A stretch of 64,000 nucleotides of DNA from Bacteroidales bacterium. GTDB taxonomy: Bacteria; Bacteroidota; Bacteroidia; Bacteroidales; UBA932. The notes beneath the pieces are model-generated. The model saw only the letters and a list, made by a program, of their open reading frames with translations. It did no database searches and had not been told where the DNA came from. Positions within the stretch are counted from its first letter, which is position 1. Each line of letters opens with the position of its first letter. A program made the translations under genes and the position numbers. The stretch is from positions 1-64,000 of the forward strand of contig JAFUZO010000047.1 in NCBI GenBank assembly GCA_017476575.1. The letters are read 5' to 3'. Positions 16,826 to 26,048 of the stretch are shown one piece after another.

Positions 16826-17293
16826 TTATTTGAAATCGATGTAGGGTGTCACGGAGTTGATTCCGGCGAGCGGATACGTTTCCTCATGCTCCACCTTCAC
16901 TTTCCGCTTGCTTCCTTCGGGTTTTTCCAGGGCAGTGTACCGGAGGGTGATGGAATCTCCGGTCGCGGCCGCGAGCTCGCCAGTGAGGTGCCGTCCGCCC
17001 TTGAACTTGACGTCGACAGGGTTTCCGACCGCCTTGAGGTACTGCTTGAGCACCTTGAACGGCCGGTCCAGTCCGGCGGAGGACACGGTCAGGGCATAAT
17101 CCTCCTCGTCCTGGTTGAAGGCGGCATGGACGAGGGCGTCGACTGCCGCGCAGTCTTCCCAGTCCACGATACCTTCCTCTTTCTCGATGATGATTTCGAT
17201 GTCGTTGTCCCGGCTGACCGTCACGTCGACGATGAAGCAGCCCCTTTCCTGTACTCCGGCCTCCACGGCCTCGATGATCTTAGATTTCTCCAT
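16826..17293 (-). CDS. rimP: Ribosome maturation factor RimP
   Basis: Needed for 30S subunit maturation. The 155-residue protein has the two RimP domains: an N-terminal alpha/beta domain with VTVSRDNDIEIIIEKEEGI near residues 24-42, VSSAGLDRPFK near 70-80, and a C-terminal SH3-like barrel with VDVKFKGGRHLTGEL. The first gene of the operon; its ATG is 8 nt after the T run of a leader hairpin. Confidence 0.93.
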   Translation of the reverse strand: MEKSKIIEAVEAGVQERGCFIVDVTVSRDNDIEIIIEKEEGIVDWEDCAAVDALVHAAFNQDEEDYALTVSSAGLDRPFKVLKQYLKAVGNPVDVKFKGGRHLTGELAAATGDSITLRYTALEKPEGSKRKVKVEHEETYPLAGINSVTPYIDFK

Positions 17294-17300
17294 AATCCCG

Positions 17301-17333
17301 ATAAAAAAAGATAGGGGACCGGCGTCCTCTATC
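17301..17333 (-). terminator. Terminator-like hairpin in the rimP-nusA-infB leader
   Basis: On the minus strand GATAGAGGAC (17333-17324), loop GCCG, and GTCCCCTATC (17319-17310) form a 10-bp stem with one mismatch, followed at once by seven T's (17309-17303). It lies between the rimP promoter and the rimP start codon, so it can end both wbqC read-through and transcripts from the operon's own promoter. Confidence 0.8.
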
Positions 17334-17346
17334 TCGTTCACGGGTG

Positions 17347-17376
17347 CAAAGATACGAAAAATAATCGAAAACCAAA
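17347..17376 (-). promoter_or_regulatory. Promoter of rimP-nusA-infB
   Basis: Minus-strand -7 box TATCTTTG at 17347-17354 with -33 TTTG at 17373-17376 and an 18-nt spacer, the best-formed pair in the window. It predicts a leader of about 50 nt containing the terminator hairpin. Confidence 0.75.
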
Positions 17377-17381
17377 AATAA

Positions 17382-18023
17382 TCACAGTTTCTTGAGCCAC
17401 CGGAGCGCGTCCGGACCTTCGTTAAAGAGGAGGTCCATGACGGAGAGGCCCGGGGTGAAGCCGAAGCGGCCGGCAAAGACTTGGAAATAAGGGCGGTCGA
17501 GGCCGAGGTCGGTGAGGATGGCGTCCGGGCGTTTCGGATGGAGGGTATAGCGCCAGTCGTCCGCAACGGTGGCAGGCGGCGCGAAGTCCGTGGTGGGCTG
17601 AAGGTCGCAGGCGATGCCGGTCCGCTCCAGGAAGAAGCGGATGATGGACAAGTTGAGGTCCCAGAGCGTTTCCGGATGCGCATCCAGCAAGGCGAACAGG
17701 TCGTTCCTGTAATATTCGAACCAAGCGGAGGTGAAATAGGCCGCGTCGATGGCACGTTCGGTCCGCACGACCCAGGGCGTGCTATAATCCACCTTGATCC
17801 GGGTGATTTCCAGGTTGCCGTCATGGATGACAGGAACCTGGAGCTTTTGTACGCCGTCCCCCGCCAGGATGTAGCAGCGGTTGCGGTAAGACTGTTTCTG
17901 ATAGTTCTCGCAGGCTTCCAGCCAGACTGTAGACGGCAAAACCCTGTCTGGAGACAGGGTGAAATCGCGGGCGAGGAGTGCGAAGTACGCGGCCGGCGGG
18001 AAATATGCCGTCGAGAGGAGCAC
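17382..18023 (-). CDS. WbqC-family protein
   Basis: A 213-residue protein of the WbqC family, which occurs near polysaccharide and lipid A genes. Conserved features are LLSTAYFPPAAYFALLAR at the start, WLEACENYQKQSYRNRCYI near residues 29-47, PVIHDGNLEITRIKVDYS, and the AYFTSAWFEYYRNDLFALL block near 94-112. The start is GTG at 18023, sharing one base with the lpxA stop; no upstream ATG gives a sensible N-terminus. Related proteins are suggested to act in glycan or LPS synthesis, but the reaction is not known. Confidence 0.75.
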   Translation of the reverse strand: MLLSTAYFPPAAYFALLARDFTLSPDRVLPSTVWLEACENYQKQSYRNRCYILAGDGVQKLQVPVIHDGNLEITRIKVDYSTPWVVRTERAIDAAYFTSAWFEYYRNDLFALLDAHPETLWDLNLSIIRFFLERTGIACDLQPTTDFAPPATVADDWRYTLHPKRPDAILTDLGLDRPYFQVFAGRFGFTPGLSVMDLLFNEGPDALRWLKKL

Positions 18024-18820
18024 TACTTGCGTGCCTTCGGACGGGGGATGATGCCCCGTTTGGAGCCGCGGATGAACCCGATGATGGTCTCGCGTTCCTC
18101 GGTCTTCGGGAAGTTCTGTTCGATGTAGGCCAGGGCATCGCTGACATTCATGCCCTGGAAATAGAGGGTCTCGTAGATGTCCTTGATCTCGTTGATCTTC
18201 TCCTCGGAGAATCCGCGGCGGGCGAGGCCGATGCGGTTGACACCCTCGAAGCAGATCGGTTCGCGGCCGGCCAGCACGTAGGGCGGGACATCCTTGGTGA
18301 GTTTGGAGGCGCCGCCGATCATGGCATGGCAGCCGACCTGGGTGAACTGGTGGGCCAGCGAGCCGCCGCCCAGGATGGCCCAGTCGGCGATGTCGGTCTC
18401 CCCGGCGATAGCGACCTTGGACACGAGGATGCAGTGGTTGCCCACAGTGCAGTCGTGGGCGATGTGGACATAGGACATGACGAGGGTGTCGCTGCCGATG
18501 CGGGTCACCCCCTTGCCGGAAGCCTTGGTGCCCCGGTTGATGGTGGCGCATTCCCGGATATTGACACGGTCGCCGATCTCGACCCAGGAGACTTCGCCGT
18601 CGAATTTGAGGTCCTGCGGGATGGCGCCGACCACGGCACCCGGGAAGACGGTGCAGTCGCGGCCCATCTTGACATAGGAGAAGATGGTCGCATTCGGCAG
18701 GATGCGGCAGCCGTCACCGATTTCCACGTTGTCGTCGATGAAGACATAGGGCCCGACCTCGATGTTGTCGCCCAGTTTCGCGTTGGGACTGACGGTGGCG
18801 AGCGGATGGATGTTGTTCAT
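18023..18820 (-). CDS. lpxA: Acyl-ACP--UDP-N-acetylglucosamine O-acyltransferase
   Basis: First step of lipid A synthesis: moves a hydroxyacyl chain from ACP to UDP-GlcNAc. The 265-residue protein is a left-handed beta-helix built from hexapeptide repeats (GDNIEVGPYVFIDDNVEIGD and onward). The catalytic His is in MSYVHIAHDCTVGNHC near residues 115-130, and the C-terminal helical domain ends RGIIPRPKARK. It lies 10 bp after lpxC. Confidence 0.94.
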   Translation of the reverse strand: MNNIHPLATVSPNAKLGDNIEVGPYVFIDDNVEIGDGCRILPNATIFSYVKMGRDCTVFPGAVVGAIPQDLKFDGEVSWVEIGDRVNIRECATINRGTKASGKGVTRIGSDTLVMSYVHIAHDCTVGNHCILVSKVAIAGETDIADWAILGGGSLAHQFTQVGCHAMIGGASKLTKDVPPYVLAGREPICFEGVNRIGLARRGFSEEKINEIKDIYETLYFQGMNVSDALAYIEQNFPKTEERETIIGFIRGSKRGIIPRPKARK

Positions 18821-18830
18821 GGCTCAAGGG

Positions 18831-19742
18831 TTATTTCAGCAGCGCACGGAGAGCCTTGGCTGCCTTGGTGTTGATGGAATGCCCCGGCTTGTAAGCGGTG
18901 ATGCGGGCGTTGAGATAGCCGCCGGAGAGCCTCATGTCGCCCAGCAGATCCAGGAGTTTGTGGCGACCGCACTCGTCGGAGAAGTGCAGCTGGAGGTTGT
19001 TCAAGTAGCCCTCATCGGTGATGGTGAGGTCAGACATGTTGAACAGGCGGGAGATCGTTTCAAGCTGGTCCGCCGTCACGGGATGTTCGACGATGACGAT
19101 GGCGTTGTCCAGATCGCCTCCCTTGATCAGATTGTTGCGGAACAGGTACTCGATTTCATGGAAGAAGACGAAGGTCCGGCAGACGCCGATCTCGCGGGCA
19201 TAGTCCACGGTCTCGTCCCAATGGGCGGACTGGATACCGAGGATCTTGGAGTTGAAATCGACCGTGATGTCGGCCGAAGGGGCGGCTGCCGGTTCGATCC
19301 GGACCCATGAACCGCTGCGGTCGTCCCGGATTTCGAGGGACTGCGGGATGTCGATATACTTGCGCGGGACACCCTGGTCGGCGATGCCGTCCTTGAGGAT
19401 GGACTGGACATAGGGAGCGGCACTGCCGTCGAGAATAGGGACCTCGATGTTGTCCAGTTCGATCAGGGCGTTGTCGATGCAGAGGCCGGTCAGGGCGGAC
19501 ATGATGTGCTCGATGGTCACGACCAGGGCCTCGTTATGGGAGATGGTGGTGCTCCGGGCGGTGTTGGTCACGTTCTCGGCCAGTGCCTCGATGACCGGTC
19601 GGGTCGTGAGGTCGGTGCGGCGGAATTTGATGCCGTGTCCGGCCGCGGCCGGCATGAGTTTCATGTGTGCATAAGTGCCTGTGTGCAGGCCCTTCCCTTC
19701 GAAATAATACGACTTCTTGATCGTATGCTGGTTGCTGTGCAT
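18831..19742 (-). CDS. lpxC: UDP-3-O-acyl-N-acetylglucosamine deacetylase, stand-alone
   Basis: Zinc deacetylase for the committed step of lipid A synthesis. The 303-residue protein shows VTIEHIMSALTGL (zinc His) near residues 75-87 and CGRHKLLDLLGDMRLSG, with the second zinc His and the zinc Asp, near 263-280. It ends right after the deacetylase core. Many Bacteroidota carry a fused FabZ dehydratase domain of about 150 residues here; this copy has none and lpxA follows directly. It has its own promoter. Confidence 0.93.
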   Translation of the reverse strand: MHSNQHTIKKSYYFEGKGLHTGTYAHMKLMPAAAGHGIKFRRTDLTTRPVIEALAENVTNTARSTTISHNEALVVTIEHIMSALTGLCIDNALIELDNIEVPILDGSAAPYVQSILKDGIADQGVPRKYIDIPQSLEIRDDRSGSWVRIEPAAAPSADITVDFNSKILGIQSAHWDETVDYAREIGVCRTFVFFHEIEYLFRNNLIKGGDLDNAIVIVEHPVTADQLETISRLFNMSDLTITDEGYLNNLQLHFSDECGRHKLLDLLGDMRLSGGYLNARITAYKPGHSINTKAAKALRALLK

Positions 19743-19779
19743 GCGCAGTCTTATCTTTGTTCAACTTCCTAAAAGTCTG

Positions 19780-19810
19780 CAAAGATAAGCAAAATAATAT
19801 GGATTTCAAA
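19780..19810 (-). promoter_or_regulatory. Promoter of lpxC-lpxA-wbqC
   Basis: Minus-strand TATCTTTG at 19780-19787 with TTTG at 19807-19810 and a 19-nt spacer, 38 nt before the lpxC ATG. The -7 box is one arm of a perfect 10-bp inverted repeat (19750-19759 and 19780-19789). Confidence 0.7.
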
Positions 19811-19814
19811 AAGG

Positions 19815-20804
19815 CTACTCCTTGGCGGCCTGCCGGAACAGGGCGTAGGCCTTCATGTACTGCTTGACGTCGATGGCCGGGGATCCGAGGAGGGTCTGCC
19901 CGCCCTTGCGGATGTTGCCGATGACCCCGGCCTGGGCCCCGATGGTCGTCCCGTCGGCGATGGTGATGTGTCCGACGATGCCGACCTGCCCGGCCAGGAT
20001 GCAGTTCTTCCCGATCTTGGCGGAACCGGCGATGCCGCACTGGGCGGCCATGACGGTGTTGTCCCCGATCTCCACGTTGTGGGCGATCTGGCAGAGGTTG
20101 TCGATTTTCACGCCGTTGCCGATGATGGTGGATTCCATCTCGGCCCGGTCGACGGTCGTATTGGCGCCGATCTCGACATTGTTGCCGATGATGACGTTTC
20201 CCAGGTGTTCGATCTTCTCCCAGGTGCCGTCCGGCTGCGGGACGTTGCCGAAGCCGTCGGATCCGATGACGACCCCGCTGTGGAGGATGACGTTGTCTCC
20301 GATAACCATGCCCGGATAGATATGGACGCCGGGATAGAAGATGCAGTTCCTGCCGATGGTGCAGTCGTCCCCGATGTAGACATGCTCATGGATGATGGTG
20401 TTGTCTCCGACCGTCGTGTGGTGGCCGACAAAGGAGAAGGCGCCGACATAGACGCGCCGACCGAATTTCGTGGTCAGGAACCAGCGGGCATGGAGGCTGC
20501 GGTGGCGGCGGGCTTTCTTCTTCTTTTCCGATACGTATTTCAGCAGGTCCGCGATCGCCTTGTAGGCATTGTCCACCCGTACCAGGGCCGGCGCCACGGC
20601 CTCTTTCGGCTGGAAATCCTTCCCCACCAGGAGGATGGATGCCTTGCAGGTATAGACATAGGGTTCGTATTTCGGGTTGGCGAAGAAGCAGAGCGTGCCC
20701 GGTTTTCCGTGTTCGATCTTGGCGAATTTGGTCGCCTTGGCGTTCTCGTCACCCTCCACGGTGCCTCTGAGGATCTGGGCGAGTTGTTTGGCGGTGAATT
20801 CCAT
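19815..20804 (-). CDS. lpxD: UDP-3-O-(3-hydroxyacyl)glucosamine N-acyltransferase
   Basis: Third step of lipid A synthesis: adds the second hydroxyacyl chain. The 329-residue protein starts [12 protein letters not shown] with the LpxD N-terminal substrate domain. A left-handed beta-helix of hexapeptide repeats follows. The catalytic His is in [17 protein letters not shown] near residues 231-247. The ATG at 20804 follows the gltX stop by 16 bp, so lpxD is probably transcribed with gltX; the upstream in-frame extension overlaps gltX. Confidence 0.93.
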   Translation of the reverse strand: MEFTAKQLAQILRGTVEGDENAKATKFAKIEHGKPGTLCFFANPKYEPYVYTCKASILLVGKDFQPKEAVAPALVRVDNAYKAIADLLKYVSEKKKKARRHRSLHARWFLTTKFGRRVYVGAFSFVGHHTTVGDNTIIHEHVYIGDDCTIGRNCIFYPGVHIYPGMVIGDNVILHSGVVIGSDGFGNVPQPDGTWEKIEHLGNVIIGNNVEIGANTTVDRAEMESTIIGNGVKIDNLCQIAHNVEIGDNTVMAAQCGIAGSAKIGKNCILAGQVGIVGHITIADGTTIGAQAGVIGNIRKGGQTLLGSPAIDVKQYMKAYALFRQAAKE

Positions 20805-20820
20805 TCTTGCAGACTGATTT

Positions 20821-22491
20821 TTAGATACGGCCGAGACGTTCCGCAGCATAGGTCATGCGGCGGGCGGACTCCCGGCGGCCGATGAGGGAGATGATGGCGG
20901 CGATGCCGAGGCCGGAGGCGGACCCGGTGAGGGCGAGGCGGAGGCTGTTCATCACCTTGCCCATCGGGTATTCCCGCATGCGGATATAATCTTCGAGGAC
21001 CTTCTCCAGAACCGGGACCTCCAGCGTGCCGCGGTAGACGTCGAGGTCGTCGAAGCCGAATTCGGCGCCGGTGATGTACTGGCATACTTCGAAGGTGTAT
21101 TCGTAATGTTCCGGCTTCCAGAACTTCTCGACATCTTTCGGGTTGAATTCCGCCGGTGCCTGGAAAAGGTAGGGGGCGGCTGTCCACAGGTCGGCCACGA
21201 AGGTGGCGCGGTCCTTCACGGTGTCGACGACGCGGCCGACATACTGCTCCGTGAAGATATGGTCCTTGAAATCATGTCCTTCCGGGCTCAGTCCGGCACC
21301 GGCCACAAGGGCGCAGGCCGGACAGTCCACAACCTTGATATCATGCTGCTCCAGGACAGGGATGAAGAGTCGGACCAGTTCGTCGGTGGATTTGCGGCGG
21401 AGGTATTCCTTGTTGTACCACTTGGCCTTGTCGGCGTTGAAGCGGGCACCGGACTTGATGACGCGCTCCAGCGAGAATACCGGGACGAGTTCGTCGAGGG
21501 TGTAGAGCTCCGTGTCATCGCCCGGGTTCCAGCCCAGGAAGGCGAGCATGTTGATGAAGGCTTCGGGGAAATAGCCGTCTTCGCGGTAGCCGCGGGAGAC
21601 CTCGCCCTCGGCGTTGACCCACTGCAACGGGAACACGGGGAAGCCCAGCCGGTCGCCGTCACGTTTGGAGAGCTTGCCCTTGCCGTCCGGCTTGAGCAGG
21701 AGGGACAGGTGGGCGAAACGCGGCATGGTGTCCGTCCAGCCGAAGGCCTCATACAGGAGGTAGTGCAGCGGCAGGGAAGGTAGCCATTCTTCGCCGCGGA
21801 TGACCTCGGAAATCTCCATCAGGTGGTCGTCCACGATGTTCGCGAGGTGGTAGGTCGGGAGTTCGTCGGCCCGCTTCCAGAGGACCTTGTCGTCGAGGGT
21901 GTCGGTATTGACTTCGATGGGGCCTCGGATCAGGTCGTCCATCTTCACGACCCGGTTCTCGGGCATCTTGAAGCGGATGGTCCAGTCGGCCGTGCTCTCC
22001 AGGAGGTGCTCCACCTCGTCGGCGGGAAGGGTCAGGGAGTTGCGGAGTCCTTTCCGGGTGGCGGCATTGTAGATGAAGGTCTGCTTTGCGGCTTCGGCGG
22101 CTCTCCGGCATCCGGCCAGTTCCTCGGCGGTGTCGAACGCATAGTAGGCCCATCCGGCCTTGACCAGCTGTTCAGCGTACTGCCGGTAGATGGGACGGCG
22201 CTGGCTCTGGCGGTACGGAGCATGCGGATGCCGGGCGGAAGGGGTCTCGACCACCTTGCCGTCGGTATCGATGCCCTCGTCCGGGATGATGCCGCACCAG
22301 GAAAGGGCCTCGATGATGTACTGTTCGGCGCCCGGGACGAACCGGTGCGAGTCGGTATCCTCGATGCGGATGATGAAATCGCCCCCATGCTGCTTGGCAT
22401 AGAGATAGTTATACAGGGCCGTCCGGACCCCGCCCATGTGGAGCGGACCGGTCGGAGACGGTGCGAATCTGACGCGGGTTCTTCTTTCCAT
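20821..22491 (-). CDS. gltX: Glutamyl-tRNA synthetase (class I)
   Basis: Charges tRNA-Glu. The 556-residue protein has the HIGH-type motif [14 protein letters not shown] at residues 8-21 and the KMSKS-type motif [13 protein letters not shown] near 269-281, followed by the anticodon-binding region. It is longer than E. coli GltX (471); the extra length lies mostly in the C-terminal half, and bacteroidete GltX proteins are generally over 500 residues. It has its own -7 box and leads into lpxD. Confidence 0.93.
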   Translation of the reverse strand: MERRTRVRFAPSPTGPLHMGGVRTALYNYLYAKQHGGDFIIRIEDTDSHRFVPGAEQYIIEALSWCGIIPDEGIDTDGKVVETPSARHPHAPYRQSQRRPIYRQYAEQLVKAGWAYYAFDTAEELAGCRRAAEAAKQTFIYNAATRKGLRNSLTLPADEVEHLLESTADWTIRFKMPENRVVKMDDLIRGPIEVNTDTLDDKVLWKRADELPTYHLANIVDDHLMEISEVIRGEEWLPSLPLHYLLYEAFGWTDTMPRFAHLSLLLKPDGKGKLSKRDGDRLGFPVFPLQWVNAEGEVSRGYREDGYFPEAFINMLAFLGWNPGDDTELYTLDELVPVFSLERVIKSGARFNADKAKWYNKEYLRRKSTDELVRLFIPVLEQHDIKVVDCPACALVAGAGLSPEGHDFKDHIFTEQYVGRVVDTVKDRATFVADLWTAAPYLFQAPAEFNPKDVEKFWKPEHYEYTFEVCQYITGAEFGFDDLDVYRGTLEVPVLEKVLEDYIRMREYPMGKVMNSLRLALTGSASGLGIAAIISLIGRRESARRMTYAAERLGRI

Positions 22492-22516
22492 GTCGCTTCA
22501 ATCGTGTTGTTTGCCG

Positions 22517-22524
22517 CAAAGATA
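22517..22524 (-). promoter_or_regulatory. -7 box for gltX-lpxD
   Basis: TATCTTTG on the minus strand ends 26 nt before the gltX ATG. A weak inverted repeat without a T run (22539-22545 and 22557-22563) overlaps the ftsZ stop just upstream. Confidence 0.55.
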
Positions 22525-22561
22525 CGGATTTTTCAGTGGATTCCGTTCATCGGCGCCGGAA

Positions 22562-23803
22562 TCAGTGCCGCCGGCGGATGGCGGGAGTGCTTTCGAGTTC
22601 GCTGAGACTTTGGCCGGGCTCGACACAGAGGCAGGGGCGGGTGTCGGCCGTGAAGTTGAAACGGCGCGTGCTGTCGGCGGTGTTGAAGCCTGCCTTGGTC
22701 AGGGGCGTGACGTCCGGCAGGCGGACTTCCCGGCCCTGGGCCCCGGAGGACCAGTCATACCCTTCATCGATGATGATGATATTGCCGAGATTGACATCGG
22801 TGATGTCTCCGAGCTTGCCCATGTCGAACCCCGTGACGATGGCCGTGATCTTGACCTCGTCGCCGATCTCGGGGTCGTCGTCCCAGATGAGGCCCTTCTT
22901 GAAACGGTTGGCGTTGCCGGTGTACTGGCTGATCATCTCGTCGATCTTGGCGAGGTCGGACATCTTGATGCCGCGCTCGTTGTTGCCGGAGGTGATGTTG
23001 ATGAGGACGTTCTTGGCGGTCTTGAGGTCGAAGTCGTTCAGCAGCGGCGACTCGAAGGCACCCCGGACGGCCTCCTCCAGGCGGTTGTTTCCGGTTCCGG
23101 TCCCGCTGCCCATCAGGGCCATGCCGCTGTCGCGCATCATCTTGCATACGTCGCGGAAGTCGACATTGATATAGCCCGGCTTCTTGATGACCTCGATGAT
23201 GCCCCGGACGGCGGTGGCGAGGACCTCATCGGCCTTCGGGAAGGCTTCCTGCACGAGGGTATCGCCGAAAAACTCATAGAGTTTCTCGTTGTTGATGATC
23301 AGGAGGCTGTCTACGTTCTTCTCCAGTTCGCGGATGCCGTCGATGGCCTTGGACTGCGATTCATTGCCCTCGTTCTTGAATGGGAGGGTGACGACGGCCA
23401 CCGTGAGGATGTTCCGTTCCTTGGCCATCTTGGCGATGACCGGCGAAGCACCCGTTCCGGTGCCCCCACCCATGCCGGCGGTGATGAACAGCATTTCCGT
23501 CCCGTTGTCCAGCACTTTCCCGGCAATCTCGTCCTGGGATTCCAAGGCGGCGTTGCGGCCCTCGATGGGGTCGGTACCGGCGCCGAGGCCTTTGCCCATC
23601 TGGATCTTGATGGGGACAGGGCTCTTGTAGAGCGCCTGGGAGTCGGTGTTGCAGACGATGAAACTGCACCCCTCGATCTTCTGGTTATACATATAAGATA
23701 CGGCATTGCAGCCTCCGCCGCCCACGCCGATGACCTTGATCATGGAGTTCTCCGGAATCCAGTCCGAAGGCATGATATTCTTGTCTACGTCAAATTCCAT
23801 CAT
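22562..23803 (-). CDS. ftsZ: Cell division protein FtsZ
   Basis: Tubulin-like GTPase that forms the division ring. The 413-residue protein has IKVIGVGGGGCNAVSYM near the start, the tubulin signature GMGGGTGTGASPVIA near residues 110-124, and NNERGIKMSDL in the C-domain. A short linker leads to the conserved C-terminal peptide STPAIRRRH, which binds FtsA. The ATG at 23803 (MMEFDVDKN) is used; the frame extends three more codons to a TTG overlapping ftsA. Last gene of the dcw cluster. Confidence 0.96.
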   Translation of the reverse strand: MMEFDVDKNIMPSDWIPENSMIKVIGVGGGGCNAVSYMYNQKIEGCSFIVCNTDSQALYKSPVPIKIQMGKGLGAGTDPIEGRNAALESQDEIAGKVLDNGTEMLFITAGMGGGTGTGASPVIAKMAKERNILTVAVVTLPFKNEGNESQSKAIDGIRELEKNVDSLLIINNEKLYEFFGDTLVQEAFPKADEVLATAVRGIIEVIKKPGYINVDFRDVCKMMRDSGMALMGSGTGTGNNRLEEAVRGAFESPLLNDFDLKTAKNVLINITSGNNERGIKMSDLAKIDEMISQYTGNANRFKKGLIWDDDPEIGDEVKITAIVTGFDMGKLGDITDVNLGNIIIIDEGYDWSSGAQGREVRLPDVTPLTKAGFNTADSTRRFNFTADTRPCLCVEPGQSLSELESTPAIRRRH

Positions 23804-23808
23804 GGCTC

Positions 23809-25263
23809 TCAATTGTTATAATCGTCATAGATATCGATGATCTTCTCCTTGGCCCCGTCCTTGAGCTTGGTCCAGAAGATGCGCAGTCCGCTGTTCTTGC
23901 GGGGCTTGCGCTCCTTCACGGGCTCGACGGCCGGACCGAACTCTTCGGGAGCGAGGAGTTCGCCGGTCGTGCCACTCTCCAGCGCTTCCTCCGGCATCTG
24001 GAACGGAGTCTCCCCGGGGTCGACGGGTTCTTCGGCGGCGGGTTCCGGGATGTCCACGAAGGGCGTCAAAGGCACCTCGGGCTTGGTGACGCAGTCCGGC
24101 ATCCGGTCATCCTTGGCCGCAAGGACCATGCCGATGGCGGAGGTGGCGGAAGGATTGTAGACGCCGGTACCCACGGAAGTGGAGAACAGGTGGCGCGGGA
24201 AGCCGGTCCGGACCTCGTAGCCGGACATCTCTTTGACGAGGCCTGCGAGGTTGACGAGGTTGGCCCCCCCGCCGGTCAGGACGATACCTCCCCGGAGGTT
24301 GTTCTGCAGGCCGCTTTCCTGGATATACCACAAGACGGCTTCGATGATTTCCCGGCAGCGGCTGTCGATGACCTCGGAGAGGAATTTCACGCTCACCTCG
24401 TGGTTGTTGTCTCCTTCATAGATGTGGAGCACTTTCTCGCTCAAAGAAGCGAGTTTGCCCGGCAGGCAGGCACCGAAGCGGAGCTTGACTTTCTCGGACA
24501 TCTCCTCCGAGATGGAGCATTCGGTGCGGATGTCGTTCGTGATGGTCCGCCCCCCGAACGGGATGGCTGCGTAGTAGCGCATGATACCCCGGTGGTAGAT
24601 GGATACGGAGGTCACCCCGGCACCGATGTCCATGAGGGCGACCCCGTTGTAGCGGTCCTCGTTGGAGAGGACGGTCTTGGCGACCACGTCGGGGAGGAAA
24701 TACTTCTTGGCGATGGCGATGCCCATGCTGTTGAAGACTTTGTCCACGGCGGTGGTGGCGCGGCGGCTGCCGATGAAGACCTTGAAATTGCCCTCCAGGG
24801 TCTCGCTGAGGGTGCCGACCACGTCGCTTTCCACAAGCTGGATCTGGTCGTCGATGGAGAACGACTGGGCGACAGTGCCGTACATGATCTGGCTGGCGGG
24901 GTCGTCAAGCGGATACTGTTCCAAGGCCATGGATTTGAGGCTTTCGACCTCCTCTTCGGAAATATATTCATCCGGGTTGGTCCGGATAATCTTTCCGGTG
25001 GCCGTGACCTGCTGCACATCGTTGCGCGGCATGCCGATGACGACCTGCATGATCTTGATCATCAGTTCCTCTTCCGCTTCCCGGACGGCCGCTTTCAGGG
25101 GGAGGGTCGCTTTCATCGGGTTGGCCACCACGCTCGTGCGGATGCCATCGGAGGGTGTTTCCTTATAATAGACAATCTGGACGTCGTTGCCTTTGACGCG
25201 GGCGACACAGAGCCCGAATTTCGCGGTTCCCAGGTCGATGGATGCAATGTATCTCTCTTCCAT
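23809..25263 (-). CDS. ftsA: Cell division protein FtsA
   Basis: Actin-like ATPase that tethers FtsZ to the membrane. The 484-residue protein starts MEERYIASIDLGTAKFG (phosphate 1 loop). It has ALMDIGAGVTSVSIY (phosphate 2) near residues 205-219 and GGIVLTGGGANL (adenosine loop) near 320-331. A Pro/Glu-rich linker of about 80 residues separates this core from a basic amphipathic C-terminal helix (GLRIFWTKLKDGAKEKIIDI), the likely membrane-targeting sequence. The start at 25263 is 8 bp after ftsQ; an in-frame ATG eight codons earlier overlaps ftsQ. Confidence 0.95.
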   Translation of the reverse strand: MEERYIASIDLGTAKFGLCVARVKGNDVQIVYYKETPSDGIRTSVVANPMKATLPLKAAVREAEEELMIKIMQVVIGMPRNDVQQVTATGKIIRTNPDEYISEEEVESLKSMALEQYPLDDPASQIMYGTVAQSFSIDDQIQLVESDVVGTLSETLEGNFKVFIGSRRATTAVDKVFNSMGIAIAKKYFLPDVVAKTVLSNEDRYNGVALMDIGAGVTSVSIYHRGIMRYYAAIPFGGRTITNDIRTECSISEEMSEKVKLRFGACLPGKLASLSEKVLHIYEGDNNHEVSVKFLSEVIDSRCREIIEAVLWYIQESGLQNNLRGGIVLTGGGANLVNLAGLVKEMSGYEVRTGFPRHLFSTSVGTGVYNPSATSAIGMVLAAKDDRMPDCVTKPEVPLTPFVDIPEPAAEEPVDPGETPFQMPEEALESGTTGELLAPEEFGPAVEPVKERKPRKNSGLRIFWTKLKDGAKEKIIDIYDDYNN

Positions 25264-25271
25264 ATATGATA

Positions 25272-26048
25272 TTATTTTTTTCTGCATACAATCTGGCCGT
25301 CGTACCGGACGTCGACGGTGGTGTAGCCCTCCGCTTCGGGGGCGATGGTATCGTAGTAGCGCCGGATGCGCCCGAACTTGGCGGCGATGCCGGCCGCTCT
25401 ACCGAAAAGGAAGCGTTCGCTCCCTTCACGGGGAATGAGCATGAGGTCGCCGCCGGGCAGGACGGTAATCTGGCTGATGTTGTCGGCCCATACCTTGCTG
25501 TCCTGCATGTATCGCATGAGGCCGACGATGGAACGGATCCAGGCCGCTTCTTCCTTCGTACCGGGCTCGCCCTTGAATCCTTTGTCTACATTCACAGGGA
25601 CGGCTCCGTCCACGACCGGGACCCGGCTGGTATGGCGGGACTGGAGGGGGAACAGGAAGCCGTTCCGGTCGGCATAGAAGCCGACATTGCCTTTCTGGAA
25701 ACGGACTACCGGCTCACGCTGGGTGACACTGATGTGGATATAGCCGTCGTCCGTCAGCCACGCCTGGCTCTTGAGGACGGCGCTCTTGCCATCCATGATG
25801 GTCTCGATGCGCCTCAGGTCCACACTGTCGAGCCGGAGCCCCACGTAGGTGCCGTAATCTGCCATCCAGGCGACGATATCCTCCTCGACGACGAACCGCC
25901 GTTCAGTGCTGTCGGCGACGACAGCCTTGACACCCTGGCAGGTGACGGCCCGGCGGCTCCCGGCAGCGGCGCGGTCGGCCAGGAACCAGAGCGCGGCAAA
26001 GGCGGCGAGGGTGACGCCCGAGAGGATATATCGGACCAATGGTTTCAC
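25272..26048 (-). CDS. ftsQ: Cell division protein FtsQ
   Basis: Bitopic divisome protein linking early and late division proteins. The 258-residue protein has a short cytoplasmic N-terminus, one membrane segment at about residues 7-28 (YILSGVTLAAFAALWFLA), a POTRA-like domain (VVEEDIVAWMADYG to VTQREPVVRF), and a C-terminal beta domain. Sequence identity to other FtsQ proteins is low, as usual; position between murC and ftsA supports the call. It overlaps murC by 4 bp. Confidence 0.88.
   Translation of the reverse strand: MKPLVRYILSGVTLAAFAALWFLADRAAAGSRRAVTCQGVKAVVADSTERRFVVEEDIVAWMADYGTYVGLRLDSVDLRRIETIMDGKSAVLKSQAWLTDDGYIHISVTQREPVVRFQKGNVGFYADRNGFLFPLQSRHTSRVPVVDGAVPVNVDKGFKGEPGTKEEAAWIRSIVGLMRYMQDSKVWADNISQITVLPGGDLMLIPREGSERFLFGRAAGIAAKFGRIRRYYDTIAPEAEGYTTVDVRYDGQIVCRKK

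Noticed and set aside
22539-22563. Hairpin after ftsZ as a terminator
   Set aside because: A 7-bp stem with an 11-nt loop and no T run; too weak to call.
23804-23812. TTG start for ftsZ three codons upstream of the ATG
   Set aside because: The extension overlaps the ftsA stop and adds no conserved residues; the ATG at 23803 is the simpler choice.
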